From Chrysomallon squamiferum (lineage: Eukaryota; Mollusca; Gastropoda; Neomphalida; Peltospiridae), in the NCBI GenBank assembly GCA_012295275.1, contig CM022666.1, forward strand, positions 6,243,839-6,305,838: DNA of 62,000 nt, read 5' to 3'. Shown here in pieces: positions 1 through 14,111 of this stretch; position 1 is the stretch's first letter, and each line of letters opens with the position of its first letter. The notes under the pieces are model-generated. The model saw nothing but the letters and a program-made list of their open reading frames with translations, had not been told where the DNA came from and did not search any database. Made by a program: the position numbers and the translations under genes.

Positions 1-46
1 AATATCATACTTGTGATATTGTTCATAATAAATATTTATATTTCAG

Positions 47-1002
<956 letters not shown>

Positions 1003-1029
1003 ATAAGGCAGACTGTGAGTTCCTACAAG

Positions 1030-1400
1030 CAAAATATTAATAATGTAGAATTTTAACATCTGTTATTATATTAAGAATAATGTAGGCTGAATTCCTCTGA
1101 TAAAATATGAATAACGTGGATTGTGACCATCTGTTATTAAATTACTAATAATGTCGTATATAATAATGTTGTTTGTGAATATAAATTGTGAATAGAATAT
1201 CAATTTCTGTGATAACTGAATAATGTAAATTGTAAATATCACGCATAGCTTTTGAATACTGTAGAATGTCAATATCTGTGATATCTGAATAATGTAGAAT
1301 GTGGATATAATAGGATCTAAAGACATTTAAATGTCTTTGATATTTGAATAATGTAAATCATAAATGTCATATCAGAATACTGTATACATTATGCTAATAC
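1030..1400 (+). repeat. Degenerate ~30-bp tandem repeat, CARD copy 1 3' flank
   Basis: Imperfect repeats built on GAATAATGTAGA followed by TGTGAATATCTGTGAT, about ten decayed copies. Related repeats occur at 6390-6800 and 7565-7640. Confidence 0.65.
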
Positions 1401-2250
1401 TATATACTTAATGTATAATATACAATCTGTATGTAGATATTTACAATTGTATCAGCATTATCTTGTTTATTAAATAATAATTAAAATCATTATTTTTAGC
1501 GAGAATTTCATGCTGATTTTTTGCTGTTGAAGATTAAACAATGATAAAACAAAGGGGTACTTGTAATCAGATGTTTTATATTTTACTTAAAATAATTAAT
1601 TATCGCATTGTCTTTAAGATTTTCTATTTATTTTTGTAATACCAATTATGGCATTGTCACTAAGATTTTATATTTATTTTTGTAATACCAGTTATTTATA
1701 GTCAGTGTTGTTTTATTATGTGTGATACTGATGGTCACTGTCACTAGTTGTAGTAATATTTATATATAATCTAGACACATAGTAATAGATGATTTTTCCA
1801 ATAAATTTAGTTTTCTCAGTTTCGCATGAACTTTGAAATTGCTGCTTAGCTAAAAAAATTAAGAATGAGTTATCTATTCAGATTTTTCTATATGCAGACT
1901 GTAAAAATTTACTATGAATAACTATATTCAACTATATTGTTATGTTCTATGATTATTTAAAATAAAAGAATTCATTATTATTTAATTATATTTTTCTTTC
2001 TTTTTCATTTCTGTTTTATTTTGTTTTACTTTATGTTCTGGGTTAGAAGATAATAATACGGTTTGTAATCATAAAGAAATATTTGAAAATTGAAATGATA
2101 AAAAGAAATTATAATTATTTTAAATGATGTTATTTTATAATTATTATTCTTTCGCATAAGTTATCTTATTACTGACTTATTTTTAAATTACTGGTTAATT
2201 ATCTTTGAATTTTTAAACAAAGAAACAAAAGATTTCTTACTACTGATAAA

Positions 2251-2298
<48 letters not shown>

Positions 2299-2299
2299 T

Positions 2300-2500
2300 A
2301 ATTTTTCACTGTCCGGTATCAATGCGCGAACATTCTCAGTAGACGAGTGGTCAGCAATCTGGACATCAGTGTGACCACTGCTTCTGACTGACCTCGGTGG
2401 GCACCTGATCTCTTTGGAGCGAAGGCTGGACATCAGATTTCTCTGCAGCAAAACTGGCGGGTGTTTGTCCAAACTTGTTAGTTACGGCTGAACTATCCAT
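2300..2500 (-). other. Coding-like GC-rich patch, possible 5' exon
   Basis: On the minus strand an ATG at about 2499 opens MDSSAVTNKFGQTPASFAAE, followed by SDVQPSLQRDQVPTEV and then a strong donor-like GAG|GTCAGT. Another frame is open from about 2472 down to the ATT tract. Base composition differs sharply from the surrounding AT-rich DNA. No family is recognised and no partner exon was found. It could be a first exon, a decayed gene or a transposon remnant. Confidence 0.25.
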
Positions 2501-3291
2501 GAAAATATCGACACAAATTGAAATTAATAGCGAGTATTGAGAGACAAAACAAAACTGCAGTGACCGGTTCAGGTCCTCTGCAAAATTGGTTTCGTTCAGG
2601 AATCAGAGACACGACAGAAAGAACAAGTCTGGGAAAATCATTCACAAACTAAAACCTGGACGAACAAGACACTTCCATCGATCACCAGTTTTCTACTGAC
2701 ACTGGGTTTTCTTTTAGCATCTCTTGCAACAAGTTCTATAGCTTATATATTCTTTTCATAATAATAACAACACCAACAGCAACGATAACTACTACTGTCG
2801 TGATGAACAAACAAGCATAGTTTTTCCGTCGTTTTCAGACTCAAAATTTCGAATAAAGGGATGCAACCGCCTTGGGTTCGATCTTAAGAACATTTCACCC
2901 ATTTGTTTGTTAATACTTCATAATGTTTGTGAAAAGCTACGTAAATACGTGGATGAGTGTGTTCAGATATGAACAGACATGTTTTGTCCGATTCACGTAT
3001 CAGTTATTAGTTTGCAAATAAATGTTAGGTCTTCTTCATAATTAAATATTGGATCCTGTTCATTCGAATATAACTATTTTATTAAAGAAATTTGTTTACC
3101 ATTATTCTAAGCTAAAATTTCGATCATCATGTTATATGTATATATGAATAAGAAAATAAATGTATTTATATAAAAAATCTGTTTTGTTTCGTTCTTTTAA
3201 ATTGGAACAGTATCAATATTTTACGATTTATAATTAGTCCTTCCAATTGCCAAAAGACATTATTATTAATATTATTATTTATATTATTATT

Positions 3292-3293
3292 AT

Positions 3294-3328
<35 letters not shown>

Positions 3329-3429
3329 TTGCTCTGGTTGTTACTGTTATCATCATCGACATCATTATTATTGTTGTTGTTTTCGTCGTCGTTGTTGCTG
3401 TTATTATAATCATGGTCATCATGATCATG

Positions 3430-3484
<55 letters not shown>
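3292..3484. repeat. (AGT)n and (ATT)n trinucleotide tracts
   Basis: An AGT/TAG run at 3292-3330 and an ATT run at 3429-3484, with interrupted ATC/GTT triplets between. The long Asn-, Ser- or Ile-only reading frames across it are artefacts of the repeat. Confidence 0.95.
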
Positions 3485-3485
<1 letters not shown>

Positions 3486-5368
3486 TGTTTAATCGTAACA
3501 AACTTTAATTCCACACATATTCCGACGTCATCACATTTATTGGTAATCTACAGTACACTTTTTTCAAAGATGCAGACAATTATAATCTTGAATAGTTAGA
3601 ACGCGGTAAAAATAAATATATGCTAAGTGTGCATATTTGTTGGGTGCATACCTATGTGTATGTTTTTCTAGTAACTGCGTATTTATCTTGGATTATGATT
3701 TGTATATGTATGTGTTTATCTCTTTTACTCGTTTCTTTCTATATGTCTCTCTTTCAAAATGTACAACAAAGTAGGTTATTAAATTTGTTACAGTTTACAC
3801 TGTATAGAAGACTTGTCATTTTTGCGATTTAGAAATACTAGCCAGGTTATTCTATATTTATCCACCAGGATGTAAAGTATTACATATTTACATTCATTTC
3901 ATTGGTTCTTTATTTCAGCAGATAAGCACTGTCAATATTAACACAAGTATCTTCAGAATACATAATATATACATTACACGATTAGTGTTATTCGTCATAT
4001 TTCTCTGCTGGTTTGTGATCGAAGCTGGACATATTTACCGGGCTAAAAGATCAGGTGAGAAATTAGAGAAGTCTTTTGTTTTTGACATGAATGCTAGTAT
4101 TTAATATATTCTCGATTTAACAATTTAGTTAATATAGTTCGAAGACAGAGAACTAAAATCTGGCGGATTATTTCCTTTAGGTCAAAAGTGAAGCGCTTAA
4201 TCGATATTCAGTGTAAAGTGGATAATACTGGAGTGTTGCTAGATAGGCTGTTTATTTATTTATTTATTTATTTATTGTAACGGTAGCTGTTGTTAAAACA
4301 CAGCCATATTTTATCCGCAGTTCCTGACGATTAGGTATTACACTGAAGAATGTCTGAATATTTTTCAAAGCAATTTAATGTTTGGTATAACCTTTTCTTG
4401 ATCGCTCAGTTTCGAGTTGCCTGAGAACAAACATATTCACCAATAATTATGTGTACCATTTTTTTCTGATGAGCTTGTTGAGTCCGGTTTATTCATAACA
4501 CACCCGTACATATTGTTAGTGTTCTTCTTCGTGTGTGTGTGTGTGTGTGTGTCCGTGCGTGCGCGCGCGCGCCCGCGCGTATGTTGGGGTTATTTATTAT
4601 ATTTTATTATATTTTATTACTTTTTATTTTATTTCATTTTGTTTTCATTCGGAATGTTCTCAGATTGTCACGGACCTGACACTTCGCTGGATGAAGAAAA
4701 AGCTACGTGGAGGGAGACCAACACGTCACGTAAACATATGAAATTGGTTTTACAGCTGTATTATTGTGTGGACATACGTACACACATACATACAAACACA
4801 CATTGATACATGAACACATACATAGATACGCACACACTAACATACATTCATACATACATAAATTGATACATACATTCAAACAAGCGTACACACAGTCCTA
4901 AAGCAGACAGACAGAAAACACACGCATCAATATACTAATCACTTTCAAGTAACAGCTACGTACTTATCGTTACACTACATTTATTTTCCGTAATCTTTTC
5001 ACTACTGAATCACAGACACACAGGCACACAAAGACAGGCATACCCATCTGCATGTGTCTTCTTCTTCTGAGCATTTAATTTATGTTTTGCTGCACGCGGA
5101 ATCCCTTGAGAAGAGATGAAACTTTGCGTGTGCAAGTAAAGAAGGTTAAAGATATGGATACAAATCTGAAAATCTACCAGTCAGCTTATTCGTAAGAACA
5201 ATAAATTATATTTTTAACACATTTCTGTATCCTTCTGTGTCATCATTTTATTTGTGTGGGTTTTGTTTTACTAATCTTCGTCAATAAAAATGTATTATCT
5301 CTTCCTTTGTATAAATTATTTCCTTCATACGTTGCCCATCAGACAAAAGACAAAATCATTATTAGTAC

Positions 5369-5370
<2 letters not shown>

Positions 5371-5433
<63 letters not shown>
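5371..5433. repeat. (GA)n microsatellite
   Basis: A pure GA run of about 31 units directly upstream of the second duplication unit, possibly near its breakpoint. Confidence 0.97.
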
Positions 5434-5434
<1 letters not shown>

Positions 5435-5444
5435 ATACAACGTG

Positions 5445-6525
5445 CATTAATATCATACTTGTCCTATTGTTCATAGTAATTATTTCTATTTCAGACCACA
5501 AGATCTTAAACTAAGTGAGGAAAAATTTGATGATTCCTCGCTCAGTAATCCTATTGTCTTTTCAAACACCGGAGAAATCCGAATTGTGATGACTGCAACG
5601 AGAAAAATAGCTTACATCATGAACGATGGAGACGGTATCTACACGGAGGACAAGGAAACTGACCTGTCTAAACCGGTTTATTTTTATTTCAAACTTCACG
5701 GAGTAGAAATTAAACTGAAGTCTATCAGTGATAAATGTGCGTATGAGTATAGCTTGGATTCTCCTCTGCGAAAAATCAACCTATTTGAATTACTTTTTAT
5801 AGTCAGTTTTTAATTTTTGTTTTTGCCTGTTTCATTTTGTAATATGAAACATTACAAGATATTTGTTTAACAGGTTGTATTACTGTGATTGTTTACAGAA
5901 ATCATATTTAAACAGTAAAATATCGTAAATCTCTCTATTGTAAATCTGTTACAGTTTACACTGATGCCAAGGCCTGTCATGTTAGGGATTCAGAAATGTC
6001 AGCCTTACCAGAAAGGGCTGACTCCGCAAAACCTGCGAACAATGTGGTTGAACAAGAGAAACGAAATCTGCCTGACGTTTGTCCAGCTGAAAGCGAAAAA
6101 CAGTCGCAGTTTGAGAAGTACAACCGGCCAAAGTGCACAGAATTTGTTGATACAATGGAGCCAGATCGCGTCCTTGATTATCTTTATCAAGCGAGGGTCG
6201 TTAACAGTGAACAGAAAGAAGACATTACAAGTGAACGTTGCCGGTTAAATAAAAACAGGAAAATCCATAGACATTATAGCACGCAATACCAAAAGTGTTC
6301 AGAAATTCAAAGAAGCGTTAAAACATGCCAGTGAGAAACATTTGTCTGAATTGATAGTCTGTTCCAAGAACTGAATAATGCAGACTGTGAAGTTCTACAA
6401 ACAAAATATTAATAATGAAGAATGTGAACGTCTTTTATTATATTAAGAATAATGTAGACTGAATTTCTCTGATAAAATATGAATAACGTGGATTTTGACT
6501 ATCTGTTATTAAATTATGAAAGATA
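5445..6525 (+). repeat. Tandem segmental duplication, unit 2
   Basis: Second unit, in the same orientation and offset by ~5448 bp at the upstream exon. It holds the undeleted upstream exon and the frameshifted CARD exon. A GA tract lies immediately upstream. Confidence 0.85.
5495..6374 (+). pseudogene. CARD-like gene, copy 2, frameshifted in the CARD
   Basis: This is a tandem paralogue of the 47-1002 segment. The upstream exon starts at 5495 after TTTCAG and is intact for ~103 residues (PQDLKLSEEKFDDSS, then KPVYFYFKLHGVEIKLK, ending LDSPLRKINLFELLF) to a stop at 5811-5813. A weak donor at 5805/5806 would give the phase required by the last exon. The last exon starts at 5955 and aligns with copy 1 through EFVDTMEPDRVLDYLYQ, but the frame slips near 6263-6276. 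The homologous ending KFKEALKHASEKHLSELIVC lies in another frame and ends at TGA 6372-6374, whereas the original frame stops at 6332-6334. The upstream segment looks beta-rich and does not match a family I can name. The frame slip suggests a pseudogene, but a sequencing indel could also explain it. Confidence 0.55.
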
Positions 6526-6800
6526 AAGACTGATTTTCTCTTGTAAAATGTTAATAATGTAGACTGTGTATGTTTTTATTTGATTATAATTTGAATAATA
6601 TAGTCAGTGAAAATATGTAATTAGATATCTGTCGTTGTAGGCTGAATATTTATTATTGTTTCTAATTGTTTTAAGTATTATTTTATTTCTGTATAGTCTA
6701 AATAATTTTAAATAGTTGACAATGAATATCCATTATATAGTAGAATGATAATTTGTGCTTTGAATACTGTAGACTATGAATGCCTTTGATATTGCTATTT
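6390..6800 (+). repeat. Degenerate ~30-bp tandem repeat, CARD copy 2 3' flank
   Basis: Same family as 1030-1400, with cores such as AATAATGTAGACTG and AATAACGTGGATT. It was carried along by the duplication and has diverged. Confidence 0.6.
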
Positions 6801-6929
6801 GAATAATGCAGATTGATTGTCGTGACAAAAAACTGGAAACTGACAATCTTAAGTATCTTCAGCCTTTGATAAACTTTAAGGATATTTTGTGGAATATGTT
6901 TGATAATATTGGAGTTTTTTTATGAATAA

Positions 6930-7185
6930 GCTGTCATTGGTATAGAAACTGCTAGTATGTCCAGCATACAGACAAACATTGGTCTTCTAAATAACTTTGA
7001 CTGAGGAGGATATTAATATAAATGCATCTTTAAGAATTCATATGGGGGAGCATTTATACGTAGCTTACTTTATTAATGTTTGTATTTTAAATTTTTTCCT
7101 GTTATTCAATAATACTGTTCAGTGTTTAATTATTTACGTTAAAACCCAGTTCCAATATTTTGTAATAGAGATGACAGTTTTTCTT
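6930..7185 (-). pseudogene. Decayed monoamine oxidase 3' fragment (exon 13 and exon 11 remnants)
   Basis: 6936-6990 resembles 7353-7405 inside the real last exon (shared TAT.GAAACTGC.AGTA, then CCAGCATACAGACAA against CCAAGCACGCAGAACAA). 7058-7172 resembles 8755-8862, covering intron plus the 3' end of exon 11 (shared GTAGCTTA.TTTATTAAT, TTTTTCCTGTTATTCA.TAATACT, CCATATTTTGTAATA-like). The order matches the live gene, but exon 12 and most intron DNA are missing. It lies just beyond the 3' end of the oxidase gene and has no open frame. A short tandem partial duplication followed by decay explains it best. Similarity was judged by eye at roughly 70-80%. Confidence 0.6.
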
Positions 7186-7313
7186 TTAATGAACTTTCAC
7201 ATCCAACAGCGAATCTGATTTTCATGATGGGCCGACCTTAAACATTCAAACATAAATTAATACAGATGTGATTTTTAAGTACATTGTTTAAGTACTTTTG
7301 ACTATAAAGTAAA

Positions 7314-7910
7314 TTAATACAGATATGACTTGATGTATTGTCTGTGTGAGAAAGTGGCGACTGCTATGGAAACTGCCAGTACACCAAGCACGCAGAACAA
7401 TCCAGTTACTGACGGTAGCTTATCTTCTATCCAACTTCTGACCACTGGACAAGCTGGACAGTCCACAGATTCTGGCTCAGTCTGCCAGATGTCAGACTCT
7501 TTAATGGTGCCAAGTTTGTACAAGATCTGCAATATTTTATTTTTTTATTTTTACTATTTCAATAATGACGACTGTTAAAGTCTGATGTATTGATACTTGA
7601 ATAATGTCATTTGTGAAAGTCTGATAAAGTAATATTTGATTAATGACAATTGTTATATATATAAATATATATATCTATATATTGTATATCCTTGCTATCA
7701 TTTTAGGAAATATTATTTTAATTTTGAAAAAAAGTAATAAATAATGACTTGAAAGTACTATTTTATTACTAAGAGGAAATAAATGTAATGAATGTTTTTA
7801 TCAGAAAATGTTTATATTACTTATTAAACAAAGAAAAACAATTAAATATTTAGAGATAATTAAACCTCTCTCTCTCTCCTCCTCCCTCCCTCCCCTCCCT
7901 CCCTCCCTCC

Positions 7911-7991
<81 letters not shown>

Positions 7992-8318
7992 TGATAAATG
8001 GAGTGTATAGTATATATATATTTATTAATCAATCTGTCCCTCACTTCTCTTGCTGCTCTCTCCCCAGCCTGAATGGCTCCCTCCATGTACCCCACCCACT
8101 CAGTCGCTGTCTCAGTGCCAGCGAAATGTGTTCTACCTGCAGGATCACGAAGTACTCTGTTAATAGAAATAACAATCAAGTAGCATGTGTACAAATGTAG
8201 GTACTTAATAAATGATTATTTTCTGTATTACAGGTTTTGATTTAATTTAATAATAATTAATAAATATATGAGTAAGTAAATAAATAAATACTTAAATAAA
8301 AATTGAATAATTAAACAA

Positions 8319-8361
<43 letters not shown>

Positions 8362-8442
8362 CAATAAATATATAAATAAATAAACAATTACTAAATAAAT
8401 AAATAATAAAAATAATTATATATAAAAAAAAAATAATAACAC

Positions 8443-8499
<57 letters not shown>

Positions 8500-8525
8500 T
8501 AATAATTATGTAAATAAATAGACAA

Positions 8526-8561
<36 letters not shown>

Positions 8562-9066
8562 AATGAAAATAATAATAATAAATAACCATTCTGGTTTCAT
8601 TAACACAAGGACAGATATTATATTAAACTGTACTTGAGGAATATGAACAAACTGTCTAAATATATTTTGTTTGCATTATCTAAGCTTTCTTTGTGTCCAG
8701 ACATATGCAAGAAATCTGATAATTTTGGTATCACTTGATTGTTTTTTTATTTCATATGTAGCTTATTTTATTAATCATTAATTTTTCCTGTTATTCATTA
8801 ATACTATTTAATGTTTAACTGTTCATGTTAAGACCCACCTTCCATATTTTGTAATAACACCAGGTGGAAAAGTGCTGACATAGCAACCACCAGAAAACTC
8901 CTCGTTCATCCAGTTTTTTTCTATATAACCAACAGGCTAAAAAGAAATTAAAAAGATAAAAAAAATAATAATAATTAAATAAACTGAAATAAGAGAAAAT
9001 GAAATTATATTTTACAAAACAACAAAACTTTTTTAATAATGATAATAAAATATAATATTACCATAA

Positions 9067-9097
<31 letters not shown>

Positions 9098-11628
9098 ATA
9101 TAAAAGTGGATGCTCCTAAATAAAAGGAGGAATTTAAACGAAATTTCCTTTGAAAAGTTCTAATATAAATCTATAACCATATTTTTAATTATTGATATAA
9201 AGGATTCTTATTAAATAATTTTTTTTTGCAAGAAACAAAAGTTATATCAATAATCAAAAAAAAAAGGAAAACAAAGATTTAATTAAACATTTATATCAAC
9301 TTTCACCAATATCTTACGAACATCATACAAGTTAAATTTTGCTATTGTTTCTTAAAAGGAAAATAGTAATTTAAAATAAATAAACAAATAAATATATTAT
9401 ACACAAAAGACAATAGATCATTTTCTACTTTTTTATGACCAAAGGCATGTCATAATATAATACTGGTAAAAACACAAATAAATAAATAAAAAATAGAAAA
9501 TTATGGTGAGAAAAAACATATTTACCCTTAAAAATTTGTCACTTTTAAAAACTGAAGCAAAATGCTGACAGAGAGCTTGTTTTCTAGACAAAAAAAAGAA
9601 GTTTTTAAAAAACAACAAAAAAAATTATTTAAATGTTTTGTAATGTTTTGATTTTTTTTTTCAAACAAAGCAAATCTAAAATTGAGCAAAAATACATTTT
9701 GTTAGACTTAAGTAAAATAATGATATAGCTTCTTTTCTGGACCAAAAAGCCCCCTGAAACAAAAAAACAATTTAAAGTTTTGGAATGATTTTCAGTCAAA
9801 TAAATCAAATCTTATACTGAGCACAGCATTGTAAAAATAATAATACATTTTTTAAACTATTATTGTAATGGTAACAACCTTTGACTAATTATAATACAAC
9901 AAAACACTGAAGTAAACAATAATTATAACATTATTTATTCTCTTTTATTAATTTCTCCTTTGTAAACTTTCTACATATTCATCAAATGCATTTAGTAAGG
10001 AGTTTAAAATAAATACGTCTACATGAAAACAGAAAACTGGTACAAAAATAATTAACTCTTTTATTTATTATAAAATTACCTTTCCTCAGGAGTTAGATCT
10101 GCCATTTCTCTGCTTTTGTCTGCCAATATGAATGCCATCAGAGATGGATGTGACCCATCAGGTTTTGTATCATCAACACAGTAACCCACAGGACCCGAAT
10201 CTGAAATAGCACTGCCACAAAATCCTGTAAAATTCACATATAAGAATCTTTTTAAAAATATATAGTATATGTAATTTTGTATTGTTTTTATTTTTAAATT
10301 TTTATACATATATCAAATTACATAATATTTAAATATAAAATTTATCTATAACGTTTATTTTTAATGTAAAATTATTAAAATTTTCAAAAGGTAAAATTCA
10401 TGTATAAATTTAAATTTGAATTTCACAGGTAAATTTTTAAAAAATGTAAGAATCCAATAAAATTATATAAAATATTCAACATTATTATTATATCCTGATA
10501 TGCTTTAATATTAAAAATTAATTCTTTTAAGAATATTTTGATAAATTAGTTTTACAATTTTTTTTATTAGAATTTTTTCATAAACTTTAAAAATTATGTA
10601 TTATATTTTATTTTATATAATATTATTAGTTATTTTTTTAAATTATTGTCCCATTTTCATTATTCAAAATTATTTTTTTTACTGTCATTATATTATGATA
10701 AATTTATCGAAAACATTGTTTGTGTATCTCTTGATTTGTTTTATCTTTACCTAAGTCTTTCCAAAATGCAGTTTCATAATACATGTTAGTCTTGATAATC
10801 GACCCCATTGGTATTCTCTGAATTAACTGTAGTTTCAAGCCAGGTAATGGAGGTTTGAAGGTTATTCTGTTCAGAAGAGCTAGTGGAACAGCACTGATTA
10901 CATAATCACACTGAAAAGTTTATAAAAATAAAAAATAATATTAACTAATTTTCTTATGACTTTTGGTGACTTGTTTTGGTATCATAATATGTTTATTAGC
11001 CTTCTCAAACTGCCAAAAAGAAACAAGTAAAAATGTCTTGGAAGCAAACTAAATTAATATTTCAAAACAATGAAAGATACATTTTAAAACTGATTGAATT
11101 GAAAATGTTTAATAAATATTAGCTATTTTATTCATTATATTTTGTTTTATTTATTTATTATTATTTCCATTTTTTATGTTTATATTTATATTTTTATTTT
11201 ATGTACTTATTTAATTATTTTTGTTTTATTGTTCTTTTTTGTTTTATTTTAGGGTTTTTTATTTTTTTTTAAATGTATTTATTTACTTATTTACCTTGTA
11301 TTGTTTGTTGTTACAATCAGTAACAATAACTCCATTCTCTGTCTCTGTGATGTTTATCACTGCGCTGTTTAAATGAACTGCGTCGCCAAGGAGACGAGAC
11401 ATTCCATCAGACATCTGTTGAGTTCCTCCTACCATTTTCTTCTCCTGTGAAATTTATAGATGGCAAATTGTGAAAATATTCCAAAGTCTAATTTATAAAA
11501 GCGTACATTAAGACTTAATAAAGAATTTAGAGTTTAATTAATAAAACAGAGTATGTCTAATTATTTGTAATATTTTTATTTGGTAAATAGAAATAAGCAT
11601 TTAGACACTGTTTGGTGAGGTGTTTTTT

Positions 11629-11687
<59 letters not shown>

Positions 11688-12813
11688 CATCATCATCATC
11701 ATAATCATCACATTCAGTATAATGTTAAACCAAAAACTGAAAGGAAGTTACATTCAACACACCTAATCATTTAAAAAGCATGATGCACGCATAATTTTAA
11801 TAATAAAAAAATCCTATTACATAATTTTATTTATTATTTATTAAACTTTCCTAACCAATCTTTTTTTTAATTTTGGAATTTTTAATTAACAAGAATTTAA
11901 TTGATGGGTGCCATGTATGTTTACATACTGTTTATGGAGTCATAACACTTGAAATTTTGTAACATTTGGTAAAGAATAACAAAAGCAATATTGACTTAAG
12001 ACAATCTACCTGGGCTCCATTTGTAATTGTAGTGAGTCGAGTGATTCCCTGACCAGAGTGAATGTACCACAAGAAGAAAAGTAGAGAAATTTCGTGCATT
12101 TCTGATGTCAAGACGGCTTCTACTGTCAGTCGAATCAATTCCACTGTTTCACTGGCAATAGGTGAATAAAATAATAAATATGTAAGAAAAATAATCAAAC
12201 AATAAACTGTGAAATTGTGGCTTAAATACAATAATGTGAGTAGTCTGTCAGGTTAAACATCATTATCATGCACCTGATTGTCAGTACAGCTCAAACAGGT
12301 TATTACTGTGAAGACACTTTTCTGTTTTAAACACAAAAAGAATTAACTCCAACTCAAAACATTAAATTTAAAATTAAAATAAAATTTAAAAATGTTTTAA
12401 AAATATCCTCTTCAAAAGTCAGTAGAAAACTATATCTTAAAACTCAGATACAGTTTAATGAAATTTTATTGTTGAAAAAAATTCAATTTTTGATGTTAAA
12501 GGCAATAATGTTTTTTTTTTTTTAATTTGTTTTGTTAATTTGTTTTTAAAAATATATCTTCTATTATGGAGTAACAGTATTTATTACTTATTATTATTGA
12601 TAGAATAAAATGTATCTTTGTTAAATGATAAAATATTGTAGCATTTTAACCTTGTCCAAGCTATAGATTCTACAAATTCTTTAACATTCACAGAATCCCA
12701 CTGGATGGCATGTTTGGCTTTCCATGGTGATTCCACAGGAACCTATGATACAAGCAACATCTGTCTAACTAAAACGATCATAACTGTTCATTGTCAAACA
12801 GCAATATGGTACC

Positions 12814-12871
<58 letters not shown>

Positions 12872-13067
12872 TTAACAAATATAATAATAATGATTTGAAA
12901 AAATTATAGAAATAAAACAGAAAGAAATAAAGACATTTTTTTTTTCTTCCAAAAGCAAGCAATATTGTTTTCTAGGGACATTTTAATAACCCTTGAATAA
13001 AATATTTTTTATAATAGTTATACTTGTTTTTAAATATAAACTATTTGTTTTTTCATTAAAAAAATAA

Positions 13068-13102
<35 letters not shown>

Positions 13103-14067
13103 AAGTTTTAAAAATTTTAAAAATTAAAAAATGCATTCACATATGTTTAATCATGAGTGTATAATGAATTTGAAAGTAAAACAATTTCTGAAAGTGAGGT
13201 ATATTATTTGTTTGCATGTATAACACATATAAAAATAAAATAAAATAAAATAATAATAACAATATCAACAACAATATCAATAAAATTGAGTCAAATGATG
13301 TTTGACTACTCATAATTCAAAGGGAGATAATTAACAATGGGAGATAATTAACCTCTAGCGCCATGTTATCCAATGTTCTTATCACATGATTAACATCCAG
13401 AAGAGCTATTGGATTTTTCATTGGTGGCACAGCCCCTGTGTAGGTACTCCAAGAACCCTAAAAATATAAATTTACAAAAACAACTCATAAACAAATATTT
13501 CTAAAAAACAGACCTAAACAAAACAACAACAAACAAAACAAGCACTAGAAACAAACAAAACAAGGAATATTTAATAATACACTGCATACATTTTTATTCT
13601 AAGGTTTGAAAATGCAGATTATGAGAAATAAAAACTGCATACTATACAATAGTCATATTATTTTTAAACATGGGCAGCAATGAATCTATTGTATGTTTTT
13701 ACCCACAGACAAGACAACACATACCCCAGCCTTTGTTAAACTGGAATGGGAAATTTCTCACTGATTAGGTTTGATCCTACATCTAACTATGTCTCTGAGC
13801 TTTACTATAAGATACAGTCTACTCTTTTAAAATAAATTACACATATGTACATATATGCTTTTTTTGGCATACTGATAATATTACAAAAAAAAAATGTATA
13901 ACTGGTCAGGATATCTAGAGCAATTGAAAAAAAAAATGAAACAAAATAGACACCACAAATTTAGTATCTAATAATTTGATTGATAATTTTAAGACTCATG
14001 ACAGATACTGCAGATACTGGCTAGACTTGTATATACATATAAACAAAAATCCTAATTCCAATGATGA

Positions 14068-14111
<44 letters not shown>

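Larger units (their letters stand above)
1003..5494. other. Spacer between CARD copies; no confident gene
   Basis: AT-rich DNA with a degenerate ~30-bp repeat in the copy 1 3' flank (1030-1400), ATT and AGT trinucleotide tracts (2252-2297, 3292-3330, 3429-3484), a GT/GC tract (4532-4573) and a GA tract (5371-5433). A more GC-rich patch at 2300-2720 is listed separately. No other exon could be supported. Confidence 0.7.

Noticed and set aside
3166-3501. Asn-rich and Ser/Ile-rich long frames
   Set aside because: Produced by ATT/AGT microsatellites in all frames; the same applies to Arg-Glu, Thr-His, Val-Cys and Leu-only frames across the window.
4620-4740. Short GC-richer patch reading TDLTLRWMKKKLRGGRP, perhaps a transposon remnant
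   Set aside because: Too short, with no recognisable domain, boundaries or terminal repeats to support a call.
8041-8180. Plus-strand exon-like frame [14 protein letters not shown] after a CCCCAG site
   Set aside because: The minus strand of the same bases encodes the conserved monoamine oxidase segment [17 protein letters not shown], so the plus frame is a shadow.
8640-8740. Possible oxidase exon (minus strand, [16 protein letters not shown])
   Set aside because: No acceptor/donor pair in the needed phase; the true exon was found at 9526-9583 ([14 protein letters not shown]) and joins in frame.
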